Below, piece by piece: positions 10,441 to 20,511 of a stretch of DNA of 46,915 nucleotides. This DNA is from Clavulina sp. PMI_390. Taxonomy: Eukaryota; Basidiomycota; Agaricomycetes; Cantharellales; Hydnaceae. The stretch's first letter is position 1. Each line of letters opens with the position of its first letter. Made by a program: the position numbers and the translations under genes. The stretch is from NCBI GenBank assembly GCA_015039315.1, contig WIDE01000018.1, forward strand, positions 313,400-360,314, written 5' to 3'. The notes under the pieces were generated by a model, which was not told the DNA's origin, did no database searches, and was given only the letters and a program-made list of their open reading frames with translations.

Positions 10441-11141
10441 AAACTTGCTCACTCCCGTTTCTGATCGCTTGAACCCATCCTTCGTGTCGAAAACTCTAGT
10501 ATCGCACGCTCTCTTTGAGTGAACACCAATAGGCAAGGATGCCCAAAAACCTGGGGTCAATTTGACCGGACAATGCCAATCCTGGGAATCAGCTGCAATC
10601 AACTGGCGAGGTCCACTAGATCAAGTTAGGTTATGCTGTCACAGCCGCGTGGTGCGAGGCATACTCCACTGGCGCATAGTGCACTGCCAGCAATGGAACA
10701 CTTTATTCGCAGTCCTTGTGAGGCACTGACGACTACGCTCATATAACTCTCATGTTATCACGGGCATTGCTGGCCGCCGTGGTCGTCGTTGGGGGCGCGG
10801 TACGCTGAGTCGCGCCGTCAGAGCGGGATGACGCAGTATTTGAGATTAAGCATCTGAAATCACCCTTGACTGTATCTGATCGAGCGCCCAAGCTCGAACC
10901 TAGTTCACCAGATCTAGATAGTCCTGAGCAGGCGGTGAAGTGTGGTGTAGTGGTGCAGCTGTGCATCAAGTTGATCATCCGCATTCCTGTTGACGTCGAT
11001 ATAGTCTATGTGCTCGGTCTCGGGTGGTGACACCGAACCTCTGGGGCTCCACAACATCAACAACACCTTTTATAAAGCACTAGCCCCCGCCATGAGATAC
11101 CCTTTCAATAATCGTATCCCGTCCCTTCTTCAATCCTATTA
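10441..11141. repeat. Spacer unit 3: intergenic and promoter region of copy C
   Basis: No gene. Near 10900-10945 it matches the spacer before copy B. It supplies the segment that is deleted in copy B (about 10946-11250), which allows that deletion to be placed. Confidence 0.6.
11071..11076 (+). promoter_or_regulatory. TATA box of hydrolase copy C
   Basis: tataaa, 66 bp upstream of ATG 11142; the equivalent region is absent from copy B. Confidence 0.55.
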
Positions 11142-12602
11142 ATGCTTGGTATTTCCGGCAGCTTATTGCTCTCTTTAGTGGTGGCGTCTATCGTCCAAGC
11201 CATCCCGCGAGCAGCGACTGCACCCTCCGAAAACTCATACCTGGAGCGACGCATAAACCCGATCCCACACAGCTCGATCCAGCTTTCTCACCACACCATC
11301 CAGCTAGTTGACAGTGTTCTCGCCTCCTCCGCCAATTATAGGTGAGTCACTCTTACTGCTGGACGCCGTTCGAAGTTAAATGACTTAATTCTGAACATCT
11401 TCCTCGATGGTGCGTTCTATTTAGTTGGGAAATCGGAACTCGCGAAACTGCACTCCTCGAGCTCAAAAGCCCCAAGTACTTCTTGTACCACCATGGCTCA
11501 TCTATCCCTCCCCCGCCGCTTAAAAGGGACTGGGAAAAGAAAAGGATTGCAGAGTGCTTTCAGAGTGTGGACAATGTGTTGGCCACGAGGCCAGCAGGGA
11601 TTCAGACCTTCTTCAAGGATAGCGCTGTGGGTGATCCAGCCAGTATGTCCATATCCCCCCCTTCTATCTATCATCTCGTCCCGTTTCTCTAACATTTTCC
11701 CCCAACCCAAAGGTGTTGGCATTCCATTCCTTATTAAGAACGCAACCATGCACCACCCATCTTCCTCATCTAACTACTCCGTTGTAACACAACAAGAACT
11801 TGACCATCTTCTTGCTGTACCACGAGAGAATTCGACCGGCGCTATATCCCAGCGAGAACCCCCCGAGCCACTCCAAATATGGGCTGACTTCGTGGCGATG
11901 GCACCCCCATTCATTGCCTACTACGGCACCATCCACAAGAACCAGTCTCTTCTCCAGCTTGCATATGATCAGGTCGCCGCTTACCGCACGCTCTTGCTCG
12001 ACAGAGAGGTCGGCTTGCTGCAGCATATTGTCCTGGGTGGTGGGACGGGTAGCCCGCCCCAGGACCACGGACATTGGAGCACGGGTAACGCATGGTTCCT
12101 TACGGGCCTCCTCCGCGTCGAGCGCAGCATCTTCCTGAGTCCGTTCAGGAGAGCGATGGCCAAGCAACGCGCCACCCTCCTCAGATGGGCCCTCGAACTG
12201 ACTGATACGGCATGGTCGTACCAGAACAGCACCGGATTCCTCTATAACTATATCGACTGTATCCCTGGGAACTCCACGACATGCTTTGCCGACAGCGCGG
12301 GTACAGCGCTCATGGCTGCTGGTACATTCCGCCTCGCGCAGATTTTGCATTCGTCCAGGCACTCGCCGTATTCGTTTACAAGGATGAGGCGCTGGCCAAA
12401 TGTTTGGGCAGCAGAGCACGCTCGCAAGTACATTGTGAAGCACGTGAATGCTACGACGGGGATCGTGGGTCCCATCGTGAACCCTCTAGACTGGAACAGC
12501 GAGTTGCAAGCTGGTGGAGTCAGCCCTGAAGGCGAGGCATTTGTGCTTATGCTTCAGGCTGCGTACCGAGACTGGTGGTCTTTGACAGGCGGTTATCACT
12601 GA
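11142..12602 (+). CDS. Secreted six-hairpin glycoside hydrolase, GH105/GH88-like (copy C)
   Basis: Same predicted role as copy A. Exons 11142-11341, 11425-11642 and 11713-12602 give 435 aa. The signal peptide MLGISGSLLLSLVVASIVQA is followed by a pro-segment with dibasic ERR before INPIPH. Exon 2 encodes SWEIGTRETALLELKSPKYF. Exon 3 has IWADFVAMAPPFIAYYG (general-acid Asp), HWSTGNAWFLTGLLRVER and the conserved SPEGEAFVLMLQAAYRDWW near the C-terminus. It is the closest relative of copy B: both have NPIPH/IPHSS and the same KRxWxxKxIAECFQSVDN stretch. Compared with copies A and D the YIDC segment is shortened (IPGNSTTC). A long minus-strand open frame over exon 3 is a shadow. Confidence 0.82.
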
Positions 12603-13615
12603 GTCTGAAAGGGGGCATCATCGAGGAATATTTCTCTGCTCTAATATCGATCTGGACGAAAGCTTGACTCTGCAAATCTTTATTGTAGCTCAGAATCTAA
12701 ATTTAATAAATTTCTATCATAACTTGAATGCCTCGCTCGTCACTAGTATTGATTGTTTTTACAGTAGTTGTATCTTGCTGCTATGCTCAGGGAATCTCGA
12801 GGTGAGCGCCCTGGTATCGCATCTCCTGCTACCTCTATGCTTGGTGGCGCCAAGAAGGCTGAATGATAGGCTCGGAGACGGTGATCTTTTTGCACAATGG
12901 TTACGGTACTTTCGAGTCGTCGACATCATACGCACCGTAAACGTAGCTAATCACTATCGAATCAAGATATCACAGACCTCCCGCCGCTGATCACTCGGGC
13001 TCGCCAGACCCCTGCACGGGATTATCTGATCTGTACTAAAGTTAAGTTCTTGGAAACCCCCAAACTTTGGTATCACTTGCTTTGTTCCATGGGCCCAATT
13101 TGAGTGTGCTTCTTTACAATCTATTCGGTGCCACCTGATAATTGTGGGTTACCTGTTTACCAGAGATGGTGTGAGGGGCTCCAATGCTGCACTGCCAAAT
13201 CAAAGAGCCTGTCGTTCGCATCTCTAAGAGGCGCCAGCCACTACATTCTGGGCTGGGTAGGTTTCGTGAGGCTATTGGAGCTCATTACTGCGATTATCTT
13301 GCCTTTGGCAAGGAGGTTGTTGCTGCGGAGGCAGATCACAGTGTGAGAAGATTTTGACTGTAATCATTTTTCCCATCTAGGAAAGTTTGAACTGAGTTCG
13401 TGGAGATACACCACCACGCTCGCAGCGGTTGGGCGGTGCCTGTACATCACCACCCTGATGATATGCGTTGCCCCGATGGCGGCTCGGCCTCCCGGGGGTC
13501 TCGAAACCGTACGGTGGGACGGCAATAAGCGCAGAGCTTCAATGTTCAACCCCTGCTCTTCGCGCCACTGTTTCTCCAGGATTCATTCCACCCACTTTGC
13601 TGCTGAGCCTTCACA
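12603..13615. repeat. Spacer unit 4: RSM10 3' relic and promoter region of copy D
   Basis: Contains an eroded RSM10 3' end from about 12844 (ggcgccaagaag, then tgataggctcg), followed by the flank motif ttcgagtcgtcgacatcat (12911-12929) and the tcactatc motif (12951). From about 13170 to 13530 it parallels the spacer before copy A. There is no TATA box where copy A has one; that interval is shortened. No gene seen. Confidence 0.7.
12844..12966 (+). repeat. RSM10 3'-terminal relic (third copy)
   Basis: Matches the last codons and 3' flank of RSM10 with substitutions and small indels; more decayed than the copy at 9782-10440. Confidence 0.75.
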
Positions 13616-15063
13616 ATGCTCGGCCTCTCCTACAGCATCCTCGTGTCGGCAGGGCTTGTGTCTCTCGTCGTCGCGCTCCCACAAGTAGCACCTCCGAAAA
13701 ATTCGAACCTCCACCGACGCACCAACCCCATTCCCTATAGCTCGATCCAACTCTCCTCACAAACTATGCAGCTAGTCGACAGTGTTATCACGGCCACCGC
13801 CAGTTATAGGTGCGTGTCACTTCATAAACCCTTGTTCAAAGCAAAATGACGTCGTGTTGAACAACATTCCATTTCATGAAGTTGGGAAATTGGGACTCAC
13901 GAGACTGCGCTGCTTGAGCTATGGAGTCCGAAGTACTTCTTGTACGGCCTTGGTTCAACTATCCCGCCTCCCCCACTCACAAACAGTTGGGACATCGACA
14001 GCATCGCTGAATGCTTTGGGAGTGTAGATTATGTGCTGGGGGCCAGGCCAGCAGGTATCCAAACCTTCTTCCAAGACAGCGCAGTGGGCGATCCAGCGAG
14101 TATGTCTCCATTTTTCTCCCATCGACCTATCCTATCTCATTTGTTTACCTACCTAAAATCTAAGGTGTGGGCATTCTGTTCTTGATAAAGAATGCAACAA
14201 TGGCCAACCCATCAGCCTCATCCAACTACTCAATCGTAACACAGCAAGAACTTGATCACATCCTTTCCATCCCTCGGGAGAACTCGACGGGCGCCATATC
14301 ACAGCGCGAGCCACCCGAGCCACTCCAAATCTGGGCTGACTTTGTGGCGATGGCACCCCCTTTCATCGCCTACTATGGCGCCATCCATCAAGACCAGTCC
14401 CTTCTCCAGCTAGCATACGACCAAATTGCCGCCTATCGCACACTATTGCTTGACGCCGATGTCGGCTTGCTCCAGCACATTGTGCTTGGGGGCGGGACGG
14501 GAAGCCCACCCACAGACAGCGGTCATTGGAGCACGGGCAATGCATGGTTTCTAACTGGCCTTCTTCGAGTCGAACGCACCATCTTCCTGAGTTCCTTCAG
14601 GAACGTCATGGTGGCGCAGCGTGGCACCCTTCTCGAGTGGGCCCTCGAACTCACGGGTGCGGCATGGACATACCAAACTAGCTCCGGGTTCCTCTATAAC
14701 TACATTGATTGCGCTGCTCTAGGCCAGATCAACTCGACAACATGCTTTGAGGACTCGGCTGGTACAGCTCTCTTAGCTGCTGGCACATTCCGGCTCGCCC
14801 AAATACTACATTCATGGAGTCGCACACCCTATTCGTTCAAGGGTATGACCCGTGCACCGAATGTGCAGGCTGCAGAGCAGGCGCGCCAGTACATTGTTAA
14901 CCATGTGGATTCAACAACGGGGATACTGAGTCCTATCGTGAATCCTCTCGACTGGACCAGTCAGCTGCAAGGCGGTGGGGCTAGCCCCGAGGGTCAGGCG
15001 TTTATACTTATGCTCCAGGCCGCATACCGTGACTGGTGGTCACTGACAGGAGGCTACTACTGA
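13616..15063 (+). CDS. Secreted six-hairpin glycoside hydrolase, GH105/GH88-like (copy D)
   Basis: Same family and architecture as copy A. Exons 13616-13809, 13882-14099 and 14165-15063 give 436 aa. Signal peptide with core ILVSAGLVSLVVALP, then HRR dibasic before TNPIPY. Exon 2 has SWEIGTHETALLEL, where the usual Arg is His. Exon 3 carries IWADFVAMAPPFIAYYG, HWSTGNAWFLTGLLRVER, CFEDSAGTALLAAGTFRLAQIL and the C-terminal RDWWSLTGGYY. It shares LTNSWDIDSIAECFGSVD and both flanks with copy A. The promoter lacks the TATA element found for A, C and E, so its expression may differ. Confidence 0.82.
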
Positions 15064-16490
15064 ACCTCATGAGCAATATCGAAGTTGAAATACCTTTTAT
15101 TCCACTAGACGCCCTAGATCACGCAGATCACGCTCCGCACTATCTTTATTCAGGCTTCGAACCCTAGTTTATTCGTTAGTGTATTCATAACCACTTAAGT
15201 CTGTTGCCAACTTTGTTGTTTTCATAGTTTTCCTTACCATTTCTGCTATCATAAAACGACTGAGTTTTTCGGGCTGTTGCGCCGCCCCCACTCATCTTAA
15301 TTGCGCTCAAAGCTGGCTGTGGGCAACCTCAAATCCGACATGCTAAAAATAAAGGCCCTTGTATTCACTGATAGATGCAATACACACTTGTTCTTGGCAC
15401 TTCATCAATCGCTCTCACATTTCGTCAACCCTGGGCTTTCCCGTGCCTGTGAAACTTTATTTTGCTGTTCCGTTCTGGTAGGTTACTCGGAGCCGTCGCC
15501 CAGAAAAAAATGTGGGGTCATTACGTTTCCTCTTCGCAAGATGTGGTGATTTGCTGAAACTCCATTTCGTCAAGATTAGGGCGGTTTAGTGCTTGGCATT
15601 TAATTGAGATCAGCTGCGGTTGATCGATCGTGAGGTTGACTCGCAAACTGCGTTTTGCTGTCATTAGATGGTTGTTGTGAACTTTGCATCAGGATTTACG
15701 AGAGTGCTGAAATGAACACACATCGTGCTAGTGTGTTTACTACAGGAGATAAGGGCGATCTAGGGGGCCCATGGATTACTGAGCATATCAAGCCATCAGC
15801 TCGGGGGTAGTCGACAGCGTTCCCAGCGGGGTCGCCGTCCTTTTTTGGCCAAGCCGCGACTGTCACGTGATAGTATATCCTTTCTAGGACGGCCACTTTG
15901 AACCTCTCTCCACACCACATACGGAGGTTATGGAGTCGCGCCCTACCCAAGATCACTAAACTCCGTCCCGTAGCTCTAGGGTCACTTGTGTAGCTCCCCT
16001 ATAGAGTGTCCACTCGATTGTTAATGAGAGAGTTTCCTGCTCACGAACTATTCAAATTTGACATCTCCATCCTGTACCACTCCACACCTTATATCTCCTT
16101 ACTCTCGCACGGAGTCGGTGGAGATACTGCAGTAATCAGCGACTCGTCAGCCCTCCTATCTATGCTACGCGATGCGTGAGAGTCATGACCGCATGGCCAC
16201 GCGTCAACCTATGCGCAGACAAAACGTTCGTTCACCAAACCCGACGCGTCATTGAGCTCATCGATGTGAAGATTGAGGCGATGTGGCTTGGCACATAGCA
16301 CTCGGCTCTGGTCTCGTAAACAGGCAACATGGACAACCCGTGATTTTCCCCTTTGCTTCTCGATTTGCCTCCTGTTCCGCATTTTCACAGCGTTGGAGCC
16401 TTATAAACTGCAGCAGTCGTTGACGATGTTTCCCCATTTTTTGCACTGTCCCTCCTTTAGTCACTCTTTTTTCACCCTCAAGCCTTCGCA
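15064..16490. other. Long spacer between copies D and E
   Basis: The first about 270 bp repeat the 3' flank of copy A. The remaining 1.1 kb shows no coding pattern, no RSM10 relic and no recognisable element except the copy E core promoter. The amplified RSM10-linked unit ends here. Confidence 0.5.
16401..16407 (+). promoter_or_regulatory. TATA box of hydrolase copy E
   Basis: ttataaa, about 84 bp upstream of ATG 16491. Confidence 0.45.
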
Positions 16491-17937
16491 ATGCGTGCTG
16501 CTTTGGGCTGCTTGTTAGCGCTGCTTTCTCTCGCTGAAGCCTCCCGAATCCGTCATGCCAGACCTGCGCACCACCACAAGCGCTCTGCGATTAGGGCCCC
16601 CATTTCTTATAGCCCCGTCCAGTTCTCCCCTCATACTATTGAACTAGTAGACCAAGTCCTTGCTGTCGCTGCTACTCACAGGTGAGCAATCCGCCAAAAA
16701 AGCTCGTACTGGCGAAATGCTAAGATTCCAGCTTTTATATCGCAGTTGGGAGATTGGAACCCGCGAGACTGCTCTACTCGAGCTCAAGAGCCCCAAATAC
16801 TTCCTTTATAGCCCTAGCTCTTCCATTCCACCTCCTCCGCTCAAGAGCGCCTCAGACATTGCCAGCATTTCAGAGTGCTTCCAAAGCGTTGACTCTGTGC
16901 TAGCGAATAAGCCGGCTGGTATCCAAACTTTTTTCCAAGATGGTGCTACGGGTGATCCAGCCAGTAAGTTGTGCTCCATCACTCATGCAATGTTTCCACT
17001 TATCATCTCTTCTTGTCATCCATCGCACCTAGGCGTCGGCATTCCCTTCCTGATCAAAAACGCAACTATGGCGAACGCATCCTCCTCTTCCAACTACTCT
17101 ATTGCAACACAGGAAGAGTTCGACCATCTCCTTAGCCTTCGTCGGGAACCCACCACCGGCGCCATCACCACACGCGAGCTGCCTGAGCCGATCCAATTCT
17201 GGGCCGACTTTGGAGCGATGGCACCTCCGTTTATCACCTACTACGGCGCCATCCACCAGAACCAGTCAATCGTCCAACTCGGTTACGATCAAATTGCAGC
17301 GTACCGTACTCTCCTCCTCGATACCGATGTGGGATTGCTCGAGCACATCGTTATGGGTGGAGGCCCGAATGCTACACCTCAAGATCACGGCCATTGGAGC
17401 ACAGGTAACTCGTGGTTTGTCGCTGGCATCTTACGCGTTGGGCGCGTCATCGCTTTGAGCCGGTATGCCAACGAAATGGCCGAGCAGCGTAACACCCTGC
17501 TCCAATGGGCCCTCGAAATCTCGAACGCGGCATGGTCGTACCAAGATAGCACCGGGTTCCTCTATAACTACATCGATTGCGTCGCTTTGGGCCAGACCAA
17601 CTCGACATCTTGCTTCGAGGACTCGGCGGGCACCGCGCTCATGGCTGCTAACACCTTCCGCCTTGCGCACATCCTATACTCTGACGAGTCATGCACGTCG
17701 ACTCTGACAGTGAACGGCAAGCTGCAGTTCCCCAATTTGCTAGCTGCAGAAAAGGCGCGCGAGTATATCGTCAAGCATGTGGACACAACAACAGGTATTG
17801 TGGGCCCTATTGTGAACCCGCTGGACTGGTCGAGCGAGCTCGTAGCAGGTGGCACTAGCCCGGAAGGCGAGGGCTTTGTGCTGCTCCTCCAGGCTGCCTA
17901 CCAAGACTGGTGGGGCCTCACCGCGGGCCGCTATTGA
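16491..17937 (+). CDS. Secreted six-hairpin glycoside hydrolase, GH105/GH88-like (copy E)
   Basis: Diverged paralog of copies A-D. Exons 16491-16681, 16746-16963 and 17033-17937 give 437 aa. The signal peptide MRAALGCLLALLSLAEA is followed by a His-rich basic pro-segment (RPAHHHKR) ending in a Lys-Arg dibasic site. SWEIGTRETALLEL is intact. The catalytic region reads FWADFGAMAPPFITYYG, keeping the Asp. GHWSTGNSWFVAGILRVGR and CFEDSAGTALMAANTFRLAHIL follow. Unlike A-D it has an extra DESCTSTLTVNG stretch (about residue 355) carrying an additional Cys, shared with copy F. The C-terminus is DWWGLTAGRY. No RSM10-derived flank, so it predates or is independent of that amplification. Confidence 0.82.
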
Positions 17938-18684
17938 GATCCTGCGAAGTGTAGCCCTGCGCCTGTATCCATGTGGATATAATGCAAAGAAGAAATTTTT
18001 TACACTTAGTAGTCTTGATTCTCTGGGATGCTTTCGCCTGAAAGCTTTTTCTTCCTTCCTCAACATCTTGTCGCGATTGACTCATTCGTCGGGGCGTCCA
18101 CTCATTCATCGACTTTCATTATAATTTCATTCCTTTGCCGATTCGTCTATTTTCCATATTCCTAAATTGATTTGGTCTCAGACCTGTAAGAAGTGGTCGC
18201 TTCCACTTACATCATTTATGGTGTGCCCAGCCCAACTTTTACCCGTTCACGTAAAAGCCACGCGTCGGGACTACTATTCAGGCCACGGATGCTTACACTT
18301 TTTAATGACCAAGTCCGGACAGGGAAAGAACTCTGGGATGAAGCGCCCGAAGAATGCCATCCCCCTGCAAAAAAATTCTTGGCGCAACACTTAATATTAT
18401 CCATCGGTGCGAATCGAAGCAGGTATGTCGTCGCCCGTACTGATCTACCATCACTGAGGCTTGTCGGTGCCGAATGTCACCTAGACTCCTGAACGTTTTG
18501 TCACCGTTTCTTCTGTTTGATGATCACTACTACTGCCGATACCATTTTTCTCCGTTCCAACCCTAGTATGGATGAGAGGGAGCTGGAATTCATACTTATA
18601 CTCGAAGGAGGGGGTTGATCACCCCCCAGATTTTCCACCGTCGCTCCTTCTCTCCAGTCACTCTTTTAGAATTCCCTGCCCGCA
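17938..18684. other. Spacer between copies E and F
   Basis: About 750 bp with 3' UTR of E and promoter of F. An imperfect TATA-like acttata lies at 18594-18600, about 85 bp before ATG 18685. No gene or repeat recognised. Confidence 0.4.
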
Positions 18685-20126
18685 ATGCGTGCTGCCTATA
18701 GCTCAGTGCTTGCGGTCACCATCTTAGCGTCTATTGCCGAAGCCTCGCGTGCTGCTGTCCATCGACATAAACATCATAGGGTCGCACGCACCACCGCCAA
18801 GAGCCCCATTCCTTACAGTTCTGTTCAGTTGTCACCTGAGACAATTGATCTAGTTGACCAGGTTCTGTCCGTTGCTGCTACCCATAGGTGAGTTTCCTTC
18901 ACAAAAGTCGACAGGTCATAATGCATCACTATAAGCACACTGACTCCTTGATAGTTGGGAGATAGGTACTCGTGAGACAGCGCTCTTGGAGCTCAAGAGT
19001 CCGAAGTACTTCCTGTACGACTCCAGCTCGTCTATCCCCCCTCCTGCCCTTACCAGCTCAGAAGATATCGATGATATCTCGGAATGCTTCGACAGCGTCG
19101 ATTCCGTGCTGGCTAAAAAGCCTGCGGGCATTGAAACTTTCTTTAAGGATGGTGCCGTCGGTGATCCAGCCAGTATGTTTTCTCTCTATTCCTCCCTATC
19201 CTATGTTCACGTATTTCGATGAAGGCGTTGGCATCCCATTCCTGATTAGGATTGCTACTGGAGGCTCCTCTCTATCATCCAATTACTCCATTGCTACCGA
19301 CCAAGAGCTCAATCACCTCCTTAACGTCCAACGCGAAAACTCGACTGGCGCAATTTCTCAGCGCGAGCCACCGGAGCCTGTGCAGATTTGGGCGGACTTT
19401 GTAGGAATGGCACCCCCGTTCATCTCCTACTACGGCGCCATCAACAACAATCAGTCGCTAGTCCAGCTTGGGTATGATCAAGTTGCCGACTATCGTACGC
19501 TCTTGCTTGATTCCAGTGTAGGGTTACTTCAACACATCGTTTTGAGCGGAGGGAGTGGTACCGCCGCACAAGACCACGGGCACTGGGGTACCGGGAACTC
19601 GTGGTTCGTCATGGGTCTGCTCCGCGTCGAGCGTATCATTGCCCTCAGCCAGTACGCGAGGCAAATGGCGCAGCAGCGAACTACGCTCCTTCAGTGGGCT
19701 CTAGAGATTACCAACGCCGCGTGGTCGTACCAAGCCAACACAGGGGCTTTGTACAATTACATCGACTGCGTCGCATTGGGCAACGCCAACACAACGAAAT
19801 GCTTCGAAGATAGTGCTGGAACGGCTCTCATGGCCGCTAACACCTTCCGCCTCGCTCAGATCCTCTACTCGGATGAGGCTTGCACCTCAACCCTTGATGT
19901 CGGTGGCAAGATACTCTTCCCCAATCTGTTGGCCGCGGAGAGGGCTCGCGAGTATATCGTCAACCATGTCAACACAACAACAGGCATCGTGTGGCCAATT
20001 GTGAACCCATTGAACTGGGCAGTTGAGCTGGCAGAGGGTGGCACTAGCCCTGAGGGCGAGGCGTTTGTCCTCTTGCTTCAGGCTGCCTACCAGGACTGGT
20101 GGTCTCTCACCAAGGGCCGTTATTGA
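18685..20126 (+). CDS. Secreted six-hairpin glycoside hydrolase, GH105/GH88-like (copy F)
   Basis: Closest to copy E. Exons 18685-18887, 18955-19172 and 19225-20126 give 440 aa. The signal peptide MRAAYSSVLAVTILASIAEA is followed by a basic His-rich segment (HRHKHHRVAR) before SPIPYSSVQ. SWEIGTRETALLEL is intact. IWADFVGMAPPFISYYG keeps the presumed catalytic Asp. The second active-site stretch reads GHWGTGNSWFVMGLLRVER, with Gly where all other copies have Ser, and the C-terminal VNPLNWAVE replaces VNPLDW(S/T/N). DEACTSTLDVGG matches the insertion in copy E. These changes could mean altered substrate preference. The reading frame is intact. Confidence 0.82.
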
Positions 20127-20511
20127 GCCATGACATGAGCCATGAGGCCCCATGGCGTTTAGAGCTTCGCATTTCTTGGGTGTATTGTGTTGAGTTAGTG
20201 TATCGGTGCGCCGTCCCTGTTGTTACTTACTGTCCGCGCACCACTATTCGTTCTTTGCATATTAAACATATTCATTCCATTGTAACTATCGCACAATACA
20301 GGCGGTGCAAAGCCCAACAGGTAGCACGTACGGTATGAGGCTGGCCGATTCAGGTGCTTCTAACCGGACGCTCGGTGCAGCTCCTGGAAACTAAAGTGGA
20401 TCTGAACGTCCTCTCCTCAATAAACTTGCCGACGCCAATACGAGATGAGTAAAGCGCGAAGCGGACTCCCACCCACCTTGGTAGCTGCGGTCAAGTCCGA
20501 CCGAGCACAAT
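20127..20511. other. Convergent spacer, hydrolase copy F / first P450
   Basis: 385 bp between converging stop codons; 3' UTRs only as far as can be seen. Boundary between the two tandem arrays. Confidence 0.45.

Noticed and set aside
11766..12443. 225-codon minus-strand open frame over hydrolase copy C
   Set aside because: Antisense shadow of exon 3; similar frames appear opposite other copies and none shows domain features.
5583..20126. Transposon-driven amplification of the hydrolases
   Set aside because: No transposase or reverse-transcriptase reading frame, and no terminal repeats noticed; direct tandem order and RSM10 relics fit unequal crossing-over.
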